A stretch of 64,000 nucleotides of DNA, taken from positions 124,001 to 188,000 of the forward strand of contig NZ_BAABWE010000003.1 in NCBI RefSeq assembly GCF_040371755.1. The letters run 5' to 3'. Source of the stretch: Bermanella sp040371755 (GTDB taxonomy: Bacteria; Pseudomonadota; Gammaproteobacteria; Pseudomonadales; Oceanobacteraceae). The notes beneath the pieces are model-generated. The model was not told where the DNA came from and ran no database searches. It saw only the letters and a list, made by a program, of their open reading frames with translations. Below are positions 62,630 to 64,000 of the stretch, in pieces; the stretch's first letter is position 1, and every line of letters starts with the position of its first letter. Position numbers and translations under genes: made by a program.

Positions 62630-63796
62630 ATGGTACAAAAAACAACCGATAAAAAAGTAGGCTTGGTGTTATCAGGTGGCGGCGCACGCGCGGCCTATCA
62701 AGTTGGGGTATTAAAGGCCATTATTCGCTTACTTCCCCAAGAAAGCCCAAACCCATTTCAAGTCATTAGTGGCACCAGTGCCGGTGCTATTAATGCGGTG
62801 GCGCTTGGCAGTTATGCTGGCCATTATCGCCAAGGCATTCAGCGCTTAGAGCATATATGGAAAAATTTCAGTTGTGATCAAATATTCAAAAGTGACTTTC
62901 TAAGTGTATTACAGTGGTCTAGTAAATTTATATTTAATACCTTCTTTGGGTATAAATCCGGGGACCCTGTCTCGCTCCTTAATAATGAACCTTTACGCCA
63001 TTTGTTAAAAAAAGTCATTCTGTTTGAAAACATTCAAAAGGCCATCGACAATCACGACTTACACGCCCTTAGTATTACCGCATCAGGTTATGCATCAGGT
63101 GAATCTGTCAGCTTTTTTCAGGCGCATAAAAGCATCAAGAACTGGCAACGCTTACGTCGAGTAGGTGTACGTTCAAGAATACATGTCGAACATCTACTTG
63201 CGTCTTCAGCTATACCTGCGGTTTTTCCTGCAATCCAAATTAATCGAGAATACTTTGGGGATGGTGCCATTCGTCAACTCGCACCTATCAGCCCAGCATT
63301 ACACTTAGGCGCTGATAAGATTTTGGTAATAGGGGTAAGTGGCTCTGCCCACAAACGTAAACCACGAGAGCCCATGAAACACTACCCTAGCATGGCAAAA
63401 ATAATGAACCACATGTTTAACGCTGCATTCTTGGATAGTATGGAAAGTGATGTAGAACGGCTAACCCGTATTAATAATACCATCAGTAAAATCCCTGAAA
63501 GAGTTATGATCACGGAAGGCATTGGACTAAAACCTGTAGATATCTTAGAAATTAATCCAAGTGAATCAATTGATGATATTGCTGCAAGGCACGCCCGTGA
63601 GTTGCCAAAAAGTTTACGCCTTTTCTTGAAAGGTTCCGGAACGACCCATAAAAGCGGTGCTGGTGTATTAAGTTACCTACTATTTGAAAAGGGTTTTTGC
63701 AGAGAGCTTATTCAATGCGGTTATGATGATGCAATGAAACGAAAAGAAGACATACAACGTTTTTTCGAAATACCAGAATCCCCTAAAAAAACATGA
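62630..63796 (+). CDS. Patatin-like phospholipase
   Basis: A 388-residue lipid acyl hydrolase. The oxyanion loop SGGGARAAYQVGVLKAI (near residue 15), the nucleophile elbow GTSAGAIN, and the catalytic Asp in FGDGAIRQLAP form the patatin dyad. No signal peptide is visible, so it is likely cytoplasmic or membrane-associated. Bacterial members vary from housekeeping esterases to toxins; nothing here suggests a secreted effector. Confidence 0.88.
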   Translation: MVQKTTDKKVGLVLSGGGARAAYQVGVLKAIIRLLPQESPNPFQVISGTSAGAINAVALGSYAGHYRQGIQRLEHIWKNFSCDQIFKSDFLSVLQWSSKFIFNTFFGYKSGDPVSLLNNEPLRHLLKKVILFENIQKAIDNHDLHALSITASGYASGESVSFFQAHKSIKNWQRLRRVGVRSRIHVEHLLASSAIPAVFPAIQINREYFGDGAIRQLAPISPALHLGADKILVIGVSGSAHKRKPREPMKHYPSMAKIMNHMFNAAFLDSMESDVERLTRINNTISKIPERVMITEGIGLKPVDILEINPSESIDDIAARHARELPKSLRLFLKGSGTTHKSGAGVLSYLLFEKGFCRELIQCGYDDAMKRKEDIQRFFEIPESPKKT

Positions 63797-63899
63797 AAGA
63801 TACCTAGCGGGTATAACAGTTAATGCTGTTTAGCTTCACTCATTACACGATACCATATTGAAATTAAAAATTAATTTTGGCGACATAACTAAAAAACAC

Positions 63900-64000
63900 T
63901 TAAATAGCGGCTTTCACTTCTAGTAATTTTTTAACTGGACCATAGGTTTTACGATAAATATCAGTAGGACCATATTCTTGCAAGGCCGCTAAATGAGCCT
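63900..64000 (-). CDS. 3' end of a CDS cut by the window edge
   Basis: The minus-strand frame reads AHLAALQEYGPTDIYRKTYG then PVKKLLEVKAAI and a TAA at 63900. Only the last 33 residues are visible, so I do not name the protein. The rest lies beyond the window. Confidence 0.5.
   Translation of the reverse strand, partial: AHLAALQEYGPTDIYRKTYGPVKKLLEVKAAI

Overview
The window looks like chromosomal DNA of a marine gammaproteobacterium, probably an Oceanospirillales-type heterotroph (Oleispira, Bermanella or Thalassolituus style). That placement is inferred from gene content and moderate-to-low GC; nothing here allows a species call. Gene density is high. No rRNA, tRNA, CRISPR array, prophage or intact insertion sequence was seen.

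Region 0-11 kb is housekeeping and redox. It holds acylphosphatase, then hemN with an FNR/ANR-type promoter, followed at once by an MCP-like soluble protein and a diiron ODP-type (MBL-fold) protein. Next is an acyl-CoA desaturase with its ferredoxin reductase behind a 34-bp palindrome, then glutathione-dependent formaldehyde detoxification (frmA, fghA, divergent LysR) and an RluA-type pseudouridine synthase. Region 11-19 kb carries bfd, a spermidine-synthase-like methyltransferase, a secreted trypsin-like protease, a lipoprotein, a GST, an alpha/beta hydrolase, and a MATE exporter whose reading frame has no conventional start codon, followed by an XRE/MmyB regulator.

Region 19-24 kb is a beta-oxidation set (acyl-CoA dehydrogenase, MaoC hydratase, MFE-2-like SDR, thiolase). 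Region 24-31 kb is accessory: small membrane proteins, MAPEG, RDD, a Spinster-like MFS transporter, a TylF-like methyltransferase, and decayed remnants of a GNAT gene and an IS3-family transposase. Region 30.5-39 kb starts with an RND pump. After it comes an unsettled patch: a second copy of the 3' end of the RND permease gene, three copies of a 57-59 bp terminator-containing repeat, a ParD-like antitoxin with a frame-broken ParE-like toxin, AT-rich orphan genes and a GC-rich hairpin block.

Region 39-52 kb contains a second Spinster-like MFS paralog, a CPBP-type membrane protein coupled to a GDPD, an exported protein, a 7TM-PAS sensor kinase in which the phospho-accepting His is replaced by Lys, tesB, trmA, a small ORF split by an in-frame amber codon, and hrpB. 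Region 53-60 kb is the most distinctive: two tandem modules, each a small membrane-anchored protein followed by a large secreted zincin. Both zincins, and probably the serine protease at 12-14 kb, end in GlyGly-CTERM-like tails, which implies a rhombosortase elsewhere in the genome. The right end holds an FKBP, a TauE/SafE transporter, a glutaredoxin-like protein, riboflavin synthase and a patatin, and closes with a truncated CDS.
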